A stretch of DNA of 64,000 nucleotides from Isotricha intestinalis (Eukaryota; Ciliophora; Litostomatea; Vestibuliferida; Isotrichidae), in contig JAJJLU010000344.1 in assembly GCA_023807065.1 (NCBI GenBank), forward strand, positions 22,831 through 86,830. The letters run 5' to 3'. The notes below the pieces were generated by a model. It worked only from the letters and a program-made list of their open reading frames with translations. It was not told where the DNA came from and did no database searches. This document shows positions 9,000 to 19,888 of the stretch, one piece after another; the stretch's first letter is position 1, and the number at the start of each line of letters is the position of its first letter. Made by a program: the position numbers and the translations under genes.

Positions 9000-11900
9000 A
9001 TGTCAAATTCAACAAATGTGACTAGTAATAATAGTTCAAATAATTTTCAAATTTCAAGTAAAAATATTGGAAATAAAACTAGTCCTTTTGTAGATGACTT
9101 GTTTAAAAAATGCTTTAATAAAATAATAAATAATGAGTATTCTAAAAGTGAACAATATTTAAATTTAATTTCTTTACAGGATGAAATTTCTCTTCAACAA
9201 AAAACTTTATTTTATTCTTATAAATTTACTTTAATATATCATGAAAAATCAGATGAAGATCTTTTGATTAAAATAAGTAGAAAATTAATTAAACTTTTAA
9301 TAAATAATGAAGACAATAAACTCATAACAAGAGATATTAAAAAAATGGTTGTTAAACAATTGTATAAATTCACTACATTACTTCATAAAAATAAAAATTA
9401 TTTCTTTGAATATTATTTAGAACAAGAACTTAAAAAATTTAGAAAATATTATCCAAATGAAAAAATGTCAATGGAATTATCATTTAAAATAAATAATACA
9501 TATAAAGAAATAAATAAAATGATCTTAGAACAACAAGAAATTTTTAAAAATAAAAAATATAGAAAAGAATATAAATCTCTAAAAAAATTATTTATTGAAA
9601 ACAAATATAATTTAAAATTAGAAAAAAGAAAAGCAAAAGATTCATGTTTTTTATTATCAACATATTGGGTAAAAAACTTTATATATTATTTAAATAAAAT
9701 AACAAATGAAAAACAAAGAAATAATGAAGAATTAGATGAAAATGAAATAGACATAGAAATGAGTCAGAAATTATTTCAATTTAGAAAGACAATGTTTTTA
9801 TATTTTCATGAAGATATTTCTTCAGAAGATTATTTAAAGTATTCTCCTTCTTATCCAGGACCAATTAATAATTTATCAATAATTTCTAATTGTATTCATT
9901 GGTTTGACCCTGATCCAAAAGAAAAATACTCAAATCAATATTTATCTAATAAATCAATTGAAAATGATGATTTCCAAATTATTGATCAAGATACTTATTC
10001 TATTATAAAAAAAATTTTTGGTGTTAATTATGAATTAGAAAGAAAAATTATTCAAAATACTGAAAAGGAAATGGATATTGAAGTTTATTTATTAAAATTT
10101 AAAATATTAATTTTAAGTCATGAATTACTTAATGATAATTTAAGACATTTAATTACAGTTAAAAAAATTCAAATATCAAAAAATCATAATATAGAAGATT
10201 TAAAAAATAAAATAATAAGATGTTTAAATATAGAATGTAAATCAATATTAAATAAATATATTTTTGATAATAAATCATCTCAATTTCATTTTATTCTCCC
10301 AGAATTTAATTCAAAAAAATCAAAAAAAGAAATTTATAATATAATAAATTGTTATTATAATAATTATTCAACATATATTGAAAAATTAAGTGGGAAAGAA
10401 ATAAAAGAAAATTCAAAAGAAAAATTAGATACTTTTAAAATATCAGAAGAAGATTTATTAATAGTTGAAATAGAAAATGCTCCAAATAAAAAAAAAGAAG
10501 GGTTTAATTGGTTTATATATATCAAAACAGAAGATGACTATTTAAAATGTTCTTTATGTCAAAAGCCAATATATACAAAATTTAATTGTGATGATTGTTC
10601 ATCATATATTTATTGTTCACAAAATTGTAAAGACACTGATACAAAACATAAAAAGCATCATGAAATTTTAGATACATTATATAAAAAAAAATTTGCTTTA
10701 CATGATATGTTAGCAGTTGATATAAAAACAATAATAACTCCAAATAGTAATCATGGTTTAACAGGATTAAAAAATTTAGGAAATACTTGTTTTATGAATT
10801 CAGCTTTACAATGTTTAAGTTCATGTGAAGAATTAACTAAATATTTTTTATTAAAAAAATATAAAGAAGAAATAAATAAAAAAAATAAAAATGGTTCAGG
10901 AGGTCAAATAGCAAAAGCATATTATTCATTAATATCTGAATTATGGAATGGTACAAATGTATATATAAATCCATGGGATTTTCGTCAAATATTTGTAAGT
11001 TTTGTAAAACAATTTGCAGGTTTTTCTCAACAAGATTCTGATGAAATGTTAACTTTTATGATAGATAATTTACATGAAGATTTAAATAGAGTTAAAAGTA
11101 AACCTTATAGTGAATTAAATGAAAGATATGATTATGAAACGGAAGAAGAAGCTTCTATTAGATGGTGGAAAAATCATGTTGATAGAGAAAATAGTATTAT
11201 TGTTGATTTATTTCATGGACAATTTAAATCTGTTGTTAAATGTCCTCAATGTAAAAGAGTTAATACTATTTATGATCCTTTTATGCATTTAGGATTACCT
11301 ATTCCTTCTCCACAAAGTAAAATTAGAGTTAAATATATTAATGATGATTTATTTTGGGATACTCAAATTATTATTTTTTTCTTTAATTGTAATGAAAATA
11401 CTACTGTAAGGGAAATTAAAAATAAAATTTTAGATGAAATGGAAAAAATTCATAAAGGAAAAATATATAAAAATAAAATTTTTAGTGTTGAAGGTATTTT
11501 AGTTGATCAAAATAGGAATTTTAAAACTGTTTTAAATGATGAAAATGATCAATTAATGCCTTATTATTTAAATAGTTTAGAAGCTATTTTTTATAAAATT
11601 GAATCAAGAAATGAACCAAATTTAGAATATTTTCAAATTTATGTTACTCCTGTTTTAATTGAAAATGAAAAACAAAATAATAATACTAAAATTAAAAATT
11701 TATTTTATCCTAAAATTTTTAATTTTGAGACTACATTATCAGTAAGAGAAATATATTTTCATTTTTTTGTATATTTTAGAAAATTATTTAAGGATTTAAG
11801 TAATAGAAATTTAAATGATTTTATTGAAAATCAAAAAGCTGAAAGAATGAAAGATTTAAATGATGAATTTACAGAATATTTTGAAGTCAAAGATTCAATT

Positions 11901-12629
11901 CCTTTTAAATTATATATAATTAATAATGTTCCTAAAAAAGCTCAATTTTCATGTGAATATTGTAATAGATCTTGTAAATATTGTGCTTTTCCTTTTAAAT
12001 TCACTCAAAATGTAAAAACTATAAAAAATTCTCAAAAAGCGAAAAGACCCTTTTTATTATATTTGGAAAATTTATTGAATTCAGAAAATAATTTTGTAAA
12101 AGATGATATAAATTCAAAAGATTTTAAAAAAGATTTAATAACAAAAAATAAAGATACAACAATATATGATTGTTTAGAAGCATTTAGAACAGAAGAAAAA
12201 TTAGAAAAAGAAAATTCATGGTTTTGTTCAACATGTCAAAAACATCAAGAAGCATATAAGAAATTAGAAATATTCAGGGCTCCAAATATATTAATAATTC
12301 AATTAAAAAGATTTAAAATAAAAAGTGAAAATATATATTCAGGAGTATTACATAATAAGAAAAATGATAGTTTAGTTATTTTTCCTATTTCTAATTTAGA
12401 TTTAAGACAATATGTTGTTGAAGAAAATTCAAAAAAAGATTCAATTTATGATTTATGTGCAATTTCTCAACATTTTGGTTCTTTAAGTCATGGACATTAT
12501 ACTGCTTTTTGTAAAAATTTAGGTGAATGGTATAATTTTGATGATGAGAGAGTCACAAAAAAAAATGAAAATGATTTAGTTTCTAAAGCAGCTTATATTC
12601 TTATTTATAGAAAGAAGAGTTTGAATTAA
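9000..12629 (+). CDS. Ubiquitin carboxyl-terminal hydrolase with DUSP, Ubl-like and MYND modules
   Basis: 1209 residues; a cysteine protease that removes ubiquitin. A DUSP-like region spans about 212-350 (CFLLSTYWVKNF, then the hallmark SYPGPINN near 285). A ubiquitin-like stretch follows at about 375-490. A MYND zinc finger spans 517-554 (CSLC, CDDC, YCSQNC, then H/H). The catalytic domain starts near 587. The Cys box is GLKNLGNTCFMNSALQCL with catalytic Cys597. A QQDSDEMLTFMID segment follows, and two CxxC zinc-ribbon pairs (KCPQC, SCEYC/SCKYC region). The His box is HGHYTAFCKN with His1166, and WYNFDDERV supplies the third residue. All catalytic positions are intact. DUSP-Ubl-USP is the USP4/11/15/Ubp12 plan, while a MYND finger is known in USP19, so this protein combines the two. 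The substrate is unknown. Confidence 0.92.
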   Translation: MSNSTNVTSNNSSNNFQISSKNIGNKTSPFVDDLFKKCFNKIINNEYSKSEQYLNLISLQDEISLQQKTLFYSYKFTLIYHEKSDEDLLIKISRKLIKLLINNEDNKLITRDIKKMVVKQLYKFTTLLHKNKNYFFEYYLEQELKKFRKYYPNEKMSMELSFKINNTYKEINKMILEQQEIFKNKKYRKEYKSLKKLFIENKYNLKLEKRKAKDSCFLLSTYWVKNFIYYLNKITNEKQRNNEELDENEIDIEMSQKLFQFRKTMFLYFHEDISSEDYLKYSPSYPGPINNLSIISNCIHWFDPDPKEKYSNQYLSNKSIENDDFQIIDQDTYSIIKKIFGVNYELERKIIQNTEKEMDIEVYLLKFKILILSHELLNDNLRHLITVKKIQISKNHNIEDLKNKIIRCLNIECKSILNKYIFDNKSSQFHFILPEFNSKKSKKEIYNIINCYYNNYSTYIEKLSGKEIKENSKEKLDTFKISEEDLLIVEIENAPNKKKEGFNWFIYIKTEDDYLKCSLCQKPIYTKFNCDDCSSYIYCSQNCKDTDTKHKKHHEILDTLYKKKFALHDMLAVDIKTIITPNSNHGLTGLKNLGNTCFMNSALQCLSSCEELTKYFLLKKYKEEINKKNKNGSGGQIAKAYYSLISELWNGTNVYINPWDFRQIFVSFVKQFAGFSQQDSDEMLTFMIDNLHEDLNRVKSKPYSELNERYDYETEEEASIRWWKNHVDRENSIIVDLFHGQFKSVVKCPQCKRVNTIYDPFMHLGLPIPSPQSKIRVKYINDDLFWDTQIIIFFFNCNENTTVREIKNKILDEMEKIHKGKIYKNKIFSVEGILVDQNRNFKTVLNDENDQLMPYYLNSLEAIFYKIESRNEPNLEYFQIYVTPVLIENEKQNNNTKIKNLFYPKIFNFETTLSVREIYFHFFVYFRKLFKDLSNRNLNDFIENQKAERMKDLNDEFTEYFEVKDSIPFKLYIINNVPKKAQFSCEYCNRSCKYCAFPFKFTQNVKTIKNSQKAKRPFLLYLENLLNSENNFVKDDINSKDFKKDLITKNKDTTIYDCLEAFRTEEKLEKENSWFCSTCQKHQEAYKKLEIFRAPNILIIQLKRFKIKSENIYSGVLHNKKNDSLVIFPISNLDLRQYVVEENSKKDSIYDLCAISQHFGSLSHGHYTAFCKNLGEWYNFDDERVTKKNENDLVSKAAYILIYRKKSLN

Positions 12630-13308
12630 AATAATTTTACATGAAAAATGTATTATTTATATATAAATATGGCTTTTATTTTACGTAGAACATTATTTTT
12701 GGTATTTTTTTTCTATTATATATAATAAAAATTATATGTTTTCATTTAAAATATATTTGATTCAATTTTATTTTTAGAGGTTTAACAATTTTTGACGATA
12801 ATTTATATTTTTTATTCTTTGCTTATGTTTAATAATTTATTTTCTTTTTTTATATAATCAGAAAAACTTGTATTAAAGGATTTATTTTTATTGATATTAT
12901 AAAAATTACTTTAATCAATAATATTTTTGTTCATTTATTAATGACAATTTAGAAATTCGAACTTATTACATTATTTTCTGATGATTTAATTAATTAATGA
13001 ACTTTTTTCTTTTTTCTTATCTTTTTTTATAATAAAAAGAAAATTTTATGATAGAGATTCATTTGTCATTCTTTGAAATAAATTAAAGAATAGAAGTTGT
13101 ATCTTTTATCTAAAAAAAATGTATTTCAATTAATTTTAATTTTTCAAATATTTTTCTTGATCAATAATTATTGAAAATATAATAGATAATAATATATAAA
13201 TAAATTAATCTTTTTTTTAAATATATTAGACATTGAATATAAATTAGAATATTATCAAAGAAAAAATTAAATAAAAATATAATTTAAATAAAAAAAAATT
13301 TGAAAATT
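12630..13308. other. Convergent spacer
   Basis: It lies between the converging 3' ends of the USP and NPHP4 genes. It contains only AT-rich sequence, including a short ATTCTTT/AAAGAAT inverted repeat near 13070-13100. No gene or RNA is recognised. Confidence 0.4.
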
Positions 13309-16300
13309 TTAGTTAAAATAATTAATTTCAAGGGCGACTGCTTGATTAAATAATTCATTAGTATCAGTAATAAAAATATAAGCTTCAGCTCTTCCAGGTT
13401 TACTCTGTTTTAAAATTTTAAAATTAACATATTGATTTTCATCTCCATTAAAAGAAATATGTTCTCTATCAAGCATTAATATTTTTTTATTAGAAGATTC
13501 AAATCTTAAAACAGCAAAAGTACTAAGAGGATTTTGAAAAGCAAATTTAAGAATTGTTTCAGTATAACATTGAGCATTAATTTTTAAAATTTGATAAATT
13601 GCGGGTTTATTTGGAGTTGTTTTTATTAAATAACTTTTTATTACTTCTCCATTTCCTATATCAACACAATTAATTAATATATCATAATTTTTATTTTGCT
13701 TTGGATATAAGATATATTCTATTGTATAAGGATAATTAGGAATTAAAATTATAGGTTCATTAAATTTATCATCAAAGTATAAACAATCAGGATCTGAAGA
13801 AAAAAATTGTACTGTTCTTGAAATTTTACTTTGAGGTAAATTTAAAGTATTTTTTGATCTTATACCTATATCAGTTGATAATTGAATTGTTTCATATGAT
13901 TTAATATTAAATTTAAATGTAAGAAATAATTCAGAACGGTATTTATCTAAATAAAAGAATACTAAACGCTTATTTGAATTTATATCTTCATTATCTTCCT
14001 CATTATCAGTTAAATCATTATATTTAAAGTAAAAATCATTTGTTGATGAATCTAGTTTAATTTCAGGTTTAGAATTTATATTAAGAAAATAATAATAATT
14101 TAACAATCTTTGTGTTTTTTCATTATTAAATTTGAAAGGATTTATAAATTTAATTAGAGATAATTTTTTTTGAGGAACATTATGATAAAATTCAAAGTCA
14201 ATAATAGGGAAAACATTTACAATATTAATATTCATATAATATAGAGGAGTACTTTTTTCATTTTGAACAAAGATAGAATATTTATTTTTAATATTATCAT
14301 CATAACCAGTAATATTATCAAAACATAATAACTTAACAACTAAAGGAATACTTTCATTAGCTTTTAAAATAATTTGATAATCTTCACTTATACAAGAATA
14401 ATTATTTGGTATTTTTAAATTATATTTTTTAGTAATATATTCATATTCTTCTGGATTTGTTATTATTGATACAATTGGTTCTTCTTCTTCATTAATATTT
14501 TTTTTTTGATTTGTTTGAGAAATAACTAAATGATATAATTGGTTATAAGGAGTTAAATTTGTTACTACATAATTAAAGTAATGAGGTTCACCTTGAATTA
14601 ATGCAATTGATAATATATTTTTATTTGATTCATTGATTGCCTTTTCTAATACTTTTTGTTTATTCAAACTTTTAATATAATTTGCATAATTTAAATTTTC
14701 ATAAAATTCATTTTCTTTATCTAATTTACTCATATTGGCTTTTAAAATTTCATTTGGAATAAAAGTATTATTTGAATTATTTAGTGATTTCAATTGTTTT
14801 AAAGAAGAATTATTTTTCCTAGTTTCTTCATTTTCTTCATCTAAATATTTTAAAACTCTTACTTTTTTCTCAGTTTGTTTATCTAATTTAAAAGTATTTT
14901 TTAAATTAAAATTTGCATAAGCATTAGTTCTACTTTCCCTCATTTCTTTCTTTTTTTGTAACATTTCATCAATATTTCCATGATTATTTTCGACAATAGT
15001 TTTAGCAACCATTTCTTTATCTTTTTTAAGCATTTTTCCATAAGGTATTGGACCAACACTAACTACTTTTTTTTTAGAATATTTTTTAGAAGTTGGATAA
15101 TATACAATTGAAGAATTAGATTCATTATTTGGTTTGTATTGATCTATAGAATTAAAATATTTAAATTTATTTAGATTTCCATATATATCATAATCATTTG
15201 AAGTTTTAGTTTCATCACTTTTTAATAATATTTCTAATTCCCCTTTAACTTCAAAATTTTGGTTATTATATACTGTTGCATGTATTAATTCAAATAAATT
15301 TTTTTTTTCTGTTGCTCTAATTAATTTTTTCAATGGAACTTTTACATAACCAAAAACCATTTGTTTATCATTATCAAATATTTCAATAAATAAATCTTTA
15401 TATAATAAATATTTGACAAATAATCTATATTCAATATTATCATCAATTGAAGGATCATATGATATTGTTATTTTCATATCTTTATCAGAAGAATTTTCAT
15501 ATAATTCTGCATTTTGTTTGTAAATAAATAAAGGAATATTATTTGGAATTGTATTTTTTGTAATAATAGGTTTTGAAATTTCAGCATTTTCAGTTTGAAA
15601 TTCTCTAAAATTCCAGAAAGAAAATTTAAAATAAACAGATGAAGGAACTGAATTATAAGAATCAAGTGATTTTAAAGGTTTAAAAGATATAAATTGAAAA
15701 GTAAATATATCACCAAAATAACTATGATTTTCAATAATTTCATTATAAGTATATTCTAAAAGAGATTTATTTGCTCTTGCTAAATCATATTCTGAAGGTT
15801 CAATATATTTGCTTTTATCAATTTCAATTTTATTTATATCATCTTCATTTGGAATTGTTAAAATTCCTTGATTAATTAAATCTGAAATCTCAGCTGCTGT
15901 TATATTTTTATTTGTATCTGGATTATAAATAATATTTCCTTGTTTATCTTGAGATATAATTTTTTGATCCATACCTTGTGTATTATATAATTCATTATTA
16001 AAATTCACAAATTCATTATTTGGATAATTAGTATTTGTTAATTTATTATTATATAAAGAATCAAAATTATTTTTTGATTCATTCATTTGTGTTTCTTTTA
16101 AATTTTTATATTCAGCGTATTCATTTTGTTCACCTAAAGACTTTTTTTTTTGTTCTTCAAAATAATTTGTTTCTCTAATTTCTCCTGATATTTTATTTTC
16201 AAGTGTTTGTCCTAAAGGATCATCAATCTTACTTGAAGGATTTTCTCCTCTTGTTGCATTAGAATATTGAGTATCAATAATAAAATTTGTATTTGGATTT

Positions 16301-17901
16301 ACTTGTTCATTAATATTTTCTTTATTTGATATATTTGGCTCTCTTTGATAAATTTCTTTATATTCTTCATTATATTTTTCTAATTGTTTTTTATCCTCTT
16401 CATATTGTTTTTTTTGATTTTCATCTATTTTACTATTTGGATTTATTCCTTTTAATTTATTTCCTATTATATTTTTTTCATTTTGAACTGTATTTGTTAA
16501 TTCTTCTATTTTTTTGTCTAAAACTGTTGCATTTGTTAATTCCCTTGACAAACTTAATAAACAATTAAATTTTGCTTTTGCATTATTTCCAATTTTAGTT
16601 AATTCCCTAAAATCACTTAATAAATTTGAATCATTTAATAGCATTTCACTTTCTTGTTCAATATTCATATTATTTGTTAAATGATTTCTATTTGGAATTA
16701 TTACACATACACCAATTGGATATTCAATACTTTTATTATCATTAGATAATAATGTGAAAAATAATTCAATTACAACAGCACAATATCCTTTTTCATCAAC
16801 AAAATAATTTTCAACTGGAATTACATTTTCATTAATTAAATTATCACCTCTTTTAGTTAATATTATTTTTTCAGGTTCCTTATTATTAGTTAATAAAGAT
16901 TTAAAAGTATTATGAATAAAACATTTACAAAATCTTTCATTAATTTTCGCGTCTACATTTCCATTGGGAGGAATATCTTTTAATTTTTTATATTCTTCAA
17001 AAATATGTTGTTCAACTTCATTTAATTTTGGAAATTCAATATGAATATTTTTTAAATATATATTTTCAAAATTAGATAATATGACTTTTTCATTTAAATC
17101 ATTTAAATTATTAGGAATATGTTTGATTAATAAACCAGGAATATAATCTCTTTGCCCACCACTATTTCCAACGAAATAATAAGGAGGAATTAAAAATTTA
17201 ATATCATTTAATCCAGTTAAATTAGAGTTTTTTTGGAATATATAATATAAATTTGCACCTTGAATTAATTCAAAAGCACTTGTATCATGAATATCATTAT
17301 GTGAATTTAAATCTCTTATACTTCCCTTATAAATTGGAGTAGTAGAAACATTTGAAGTTATATTTTGTGCATTTATTATACACCAACCTAATACACTTTG
17401 ATTTTCAATTATTTCACTTTCTTCTAAAGGTGTTTCTACTAATAATAATTCTACTCCTATTTGAAATTCAAATAATTCTGGGTTAAAAAATAATATTTCT
17501 ATTTGATTTTTTTCATTATCTTCATTTATTATTATATTATTTCCTTCATCCATTGATATTTCTATTTTTTTTGATTGATAAGAATTTCCAAAAAATATTT
17601 TTGAGTTAATTTCTGTTGTTGAATTTTCTTGATTTGGAGGTTCATAAAAAAAGATTAAATTATATGAAAGAAATAATTTTTTATCTTTTGGTTTTTGCTC
17701 AGATGAATATAGAGATTTTATTCCTATTATATTTTGAAGTTCTATAATATTTGTATTTACTACATTTTCATTTATTTGAGTATTTCTTATTTTTTCAATT
17801 ACATTTTTAGGATTTGAATAATTTTCATAATTATTTTGAACTTTTGTCATAAATCTTCTCTCTAGTTTATTAGTTTCAAAATTTGGTACTATTAAAGACA
17901 T
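13309..17901 (-). CDS. NPHP4: Nephrocystin-4, ciliary transition zone protein
   Basis: 1530 residues (human NPHP4 is about 1426). The diagnostic block is at about residues 785-905: IPLFIYKQNAELYEN, then FVKYLLYKDLFIEIFD, then GYVKVPLKKLIRATEK and an ELIHATV/GELEILL end. This is the C2-like region of nephrocystin-4. Upstream, residues about 720-770 (FGDIFTFQFISFKPL, VYFKFSFWNFREFQ) belong to the same region. The C-terminal third (about 1090-1525) is beta-rich, like the Ig/MSP-type repeats of NPHP4. The N-terminal part has a Gln/Asn/Lys-rich linker (about 430-690). NPHP4 works with NPHP1 and RPGRIP1L at the base of cilia as part of the transition-zone gate, so its presence implies that the organism builds cilia. 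There are no interruptions over 4.6 kb. Confidence 0.85.
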   Translation of the reverse strand: MSLIVPNFETNKLERRFMTKVQNNYENYSNPKNVIEKIRNTQINENVVNTNIIELQNIIGIKSLYSSEQKPKDKKLFLSYNLIFFYEPPNQENSTTEINSKIFFGNSYQSKKIEISMDEGNNIIINEDNEKNQIEILFFNPELFEFQIGVELLLVETPLEESEIIENQSVLGWCIINAQNITSNVSTTPIYKGSIRDLNSHNDIHDTSAFELIQGANLYYIFQKNSNLTGLNDIKFLIPPYYFVGNSGGQRDYIPGLLIKHIPNNLNDLNEKVILSNFENIYLKNIHIEFPKLNEVEQHIFEEYKKLKDIPPNGNVDAKINERFCKCFIHNTFKSLLTNNKEPEKIILTKRGDNLINENVIPVENYFVDEKGYCAVVIELFFTLLSNDNKSIEYPIGVCVIIPNRNHLTNNMNIEQESEMLLNDSNLLSDFRELTKIGNNAKAKFNCLLSLSRELTNATVLDKKIEELTNTVQNEKNIIGNKLKGINPNSKIDENQKKQYEEDKKQLEKYNEEYKEIYQREPNISNKENINEQVNPNTNFIIDTQYSNATRGENPSSKIDDPLGQTLENKISGEIRETNYFEEQKKKSLGEQNEYAEYKNLKETQMNESKNNFDSLYNNKLTNTNYPNNEFVNFNNELYNTQGMDQKIISQDKQGNIIYNPDTNKNITAAEISDLINQGILTIPNEDDINKIEIDKSKYIEPSEYDLARANKSLLEYTYNEIIENHSYFGDIFTFQFISFKPLKSLDSYNSVPSSVYFKFSFWNFREFQTENAEISKPIITKNTIPNNIPLFIYKQNAELYENSSDKDMKITISYDPSIDDNIEYRLFVKYLLYKDLFIEIFDNDKQMVFGYVKVPLKKLIRATEKKNLFELIHATVYNNQNFEVKGELEILLKSDETKTSNDYDIYGNLNKFKYFNSIDQYKPNNESNSSIVYYPTSKKYSKKKVVSVGPIPYGKMLKKDKEMVAKTIVENNHGNIDEMLQKKKEMRESRTNAYANFNLKNTFKLDKQTEKKVRVLKYLDEENEETRKNNSSLKQLKSLNNSNNTFIPNEILKANMSKLDKENEFYENLNYANYIKSLNKQKVLEKAINESNKNILSIALIQGEPHYFNYVVTNLTPYNQLYHLVISQTNQKKNINEEEEPIVSIITNPEEYEYITKKYNLKIPNNYSCISEDYQIILKANESIPLVVKLLCFDNITGYDDNIKNKYSIFVQNEKSTPLYYMNINIVNVFPIIDFEFYHNVPQKKLSLIKFINPFKFNNEKTQRLLNYYYFLNINSKPEIKLDSSTNDFYFKYNDLTDNEEDNEDINSNKRLVFFYLDKYRSELFLTFKFNIKSYETIQLSTDIGIRSKNTLNLPQSKISRTVQFFSSDPDCLYFDDKFNEPIILIPNYPYTIEYILYPKQNKNYDILINCVDIGNGEVIKSYLIKTTPNKPAIYQILKINAQCYTETILKFAFQNPLSTFAVLRFESSNKKILMLDREHISFNGDENQYVNFKILKQSKPGRAEAYIFITDTNELFNQAVALEINYFN

Positions 17902-18005
17902 TTATTTTCTTTTTTTTCTAAATTATAATAATAAGTTATATAATAAAATATTAATTCTTTAAATTAATTGTTTTTTTTTATTTAAAAAGATATTAAATTT
18001 ATTAT

Positions 18006-19037
18006 TTATTTTTTTCCTTTTATTTTTTGTTTTTTTTTTCTTGTATCTATTTTTTTAACCGTATTTTTTTCTTTTATATTATGTTTTTTCTTATATTCTT
18101 CGATAATATTTTTATATCCAGGAAAATTAATATTTAAACCTTCATCTTTCATTTTCTTTCTTTTAATTTCTTCTCTTTCTAATAAAAGATTTATTTTTTT
18201 TTTAATTTCTTCTTTACTTTGTTCTTTATCTTGTTTATCAAGTAATTTTTTATATTTATCATTAAACTCAAATTTCTTTTTTGCATTTTTAAATATTTTA
18301 TCATATTTATTTTTCTCGTCTATAACATTACATGTTAAAATCCTATCAAATAAAATATAATTATTCATAGTTTTTGCTGCAATTTCTGCAGTTTGTTCAT
18401 CATTAAATTCTATAAATCCATAACCTTTCATTCTTCCACTTTGTAATGAACGAGGACAATATAATCTTGTTATATTGCCAAATTGAGTAAAATATTTATA
18501 TAATGCTTTTTCATCAAATCCCCATGGTAAGTGTCCTACATATATTGCACATGTTTTTTTTGGTTTTGTTAATGATTCTATTGCTTCTTGAGTTTTTTGA
18601 ACTCTAGTCTTTTTTTTTAATCTTTCTTCTTCTTCTTCTTCTTCTTCTTTTTCTTCTTCTTCTTCTTCTTTTTCTTTTTCTGAAATTTCAGAATTCTCTT
18701 CTTCTGAATTTTCTTCTTCTTCTATTTCTTTATCTTCATCATCTGATTTTCTTTCTTCTTCTATATTTTCATCTGATATATTTTCTTTTTCTATATTTTC
18801 TTCTATTGATTTTTTTACTATTTTTTTGTGTTCTGATAGTTTTTTTTTTTGAGATATTTTATTTTTTGGTTTTGGTTCTTTTTTCTTTGGAATTTTTTTT
18901 TTTTTGGTTGTTGATATTTCTTCAAATTCTTCCTCTTCTTCAATGACTTTTTTATCTTCTTCTTTTTTTATTTCATTATTATCTTTTTTATTTACATTGT
19001 TTTTTTCTTTATTATTTACTTTTTTTTTTTTTGCCAT
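18006..19037 (-). CDS. NIFK/Nop15-like nucleolar RRM protein
   Basis: 343 residues. The N-terminal 160 residues are alternating Lys and Glu runs, typical of nucleolar proteins. A single RRM spans about 162-240. RNP2 is AIYVGHLPWGF; RNP1 is MKGYGFIEF; between them is YFTQFGNITRLYCPRS, and MNNYILFDRILTCNVI follows. The GHLPxGFxExxLxKYFxQFGxxTRLxxxR and MNNYLLF signatures are those of MKI67-interacting NIFK (animals) and Nop15 (yeast), a 60S ribosome assembly factor. A basic helical tail completes the family layout. It starts 110 bp from the divergent TMBIM gene and its stop is 105 bp upstream of the NPHP4 ATG. Confidence 0.85.
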   Translation of the reverse strand: MAKKKKVNNKEKNNVNKKDNNEIKKEEDKKVIEEEEEFEEISTTKKKKIPKKKEPKPKNKISQKKKLSEHKKIVKKSIEENIEKENISDENIEEERKSDDEDKEIEEEENSEEENSEISEKEKEEEEEEKEEEEEEEERLKKKTRVQKTQEAIESLTKPKKTCAIYVGHLPWGFDEKALYKYFTQFGNITRLYCPRSLQSGRMKGYGFIEFNDEQTAEIAAKTMNNYILFDRILTCNVIDEKNKYDKIFKNAKKKFEFNDKYKKLLDKQDKEQSKEEIKKKINLLLEREEIKRKKMKDEGLNINFPGYKNIIEEYKKKHNIKEKNTVKKIDTRKKKQKIKGKK

Positions 19038-19147
19038 TAAAGAAATGATATTAATAAATCAGATAATTAATTAAAAACTAAACAAAGAATATAAAATAAT
19101 TAAAATAAAATATATAAAATCTTAAGTTAATAATTTATAAAAAAAAA
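19038..19147. promoter_or_regulatory. Short bidirectional promoter region (RRM protein / TMBIM)
   Basis: Only 110 bp separates the two divergent ATGs, so both 5' UTRs and any shared promoter must lie here. It is almost pure A/T; no specific element can be singled out. Confidence 0.35.
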
Positions 19148-19888
19148 ATGAATTCTAATCCAGAGACGGAACCTTTAATAGATATTAAAGATAAAGAATT
19201 TCAAAATGAAAAAGAAATAGAAAGTTTAATAAATGACCAAATAAGAAAAGGATTTATAGTTAAAGTTTATTCAATTCTTTTGATTCAACTTTTAATCACA
19301 ACTTTATTTGTAATTTTAGCATTTTATTTTCCATCTCTTAAATCATTTTTAAACAATAGTACTTTATTTTATATTTTAGCTCTAATCCTTATTTTTTCAG
19401 TACTTCCATTTTTAATATGTTATCCACATTTATTAAAAGTAGTTCCATATAATTATATCATCTTATTTGTTTTTACATTAGGTGAAAGTTATTTAGTTGC
19501 TATGTTTACTTGTAATTATACTCCTAAAAGTGTTATAGTTGCTTTAATATTAACTTTGTCTACTGTGTTGAGTTTAACTTATTATGCTTGGACTTGTAAA
19601 TCAGATTTTACAATTTATGGAGGAGTTTTAGTAAATCTGCTTTTTTTACTTATTGTTGGATCCTTTATATTAATATTCGTTCGTATTCCATTTTTATATT
19701 TGGCAATGGATATATTTTCTTTAATGTTATTTTCTGCATATCTTATTTATGATACTCAAATAATTGTTAGAAATGATACTAAATACCACATTACTTCCGA
19801 GGATTATATTCTTGCTGCTCTTAATTTATATTTGGATATAATTAATATTTTTATCGAGTTTTTGAGTCTTTTTGGAAGTAGAAATTAA
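19148..19888 (+). CDS. TMBIM/Lifeguard (Bax inhibitor-1 family) membrane protein
   Basis: 246 residues. A 35-residue cytosolic N-terminus is followed by seven hydrophobic segments starting at VYSILLIQLLITTLFVIL. Family marks are the Tyr-Ala-Trp-Thr-Cys-Lys-Ser-Asp step after TM4 (YYAWTCKSDFTIYGG). Near the end are AYLIYDTQIIV, then the acidic SEDYILAALNLYLDIINIFIEFLSLFG motif, with the pH-sensing Asp residues of the family. Lifeguard/TMBIM proteins act as calcium leak or stress-protective channels of ER, Golgi or plasma membrane. It is closest in layout to LFG/TMBIM1-4 rather than BI-1 itself. The length is normal. Confidence 0.9.
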   Translation: MNSNPETEPLIDIKDKEFQNEKEIESLINDQIRKGFIVKVYSILLIQLLITTLFVILAFYFPSLKSFLNNSTLFYILALILIFSVLPFLICYPHLLKVVPYNYIILFVFTLGESYLVAMFTCNYTPKSVIVALILTLSTVLSLTYYAWTCKSDFTIYGGVLVNLLFLLIVGSFILIFVRIPFLYLAMDIFSLMLFSAYLIYDTQIIVRNDTKYHITSEDYILAALNLYLDIINIFIEFLSLFGSRN

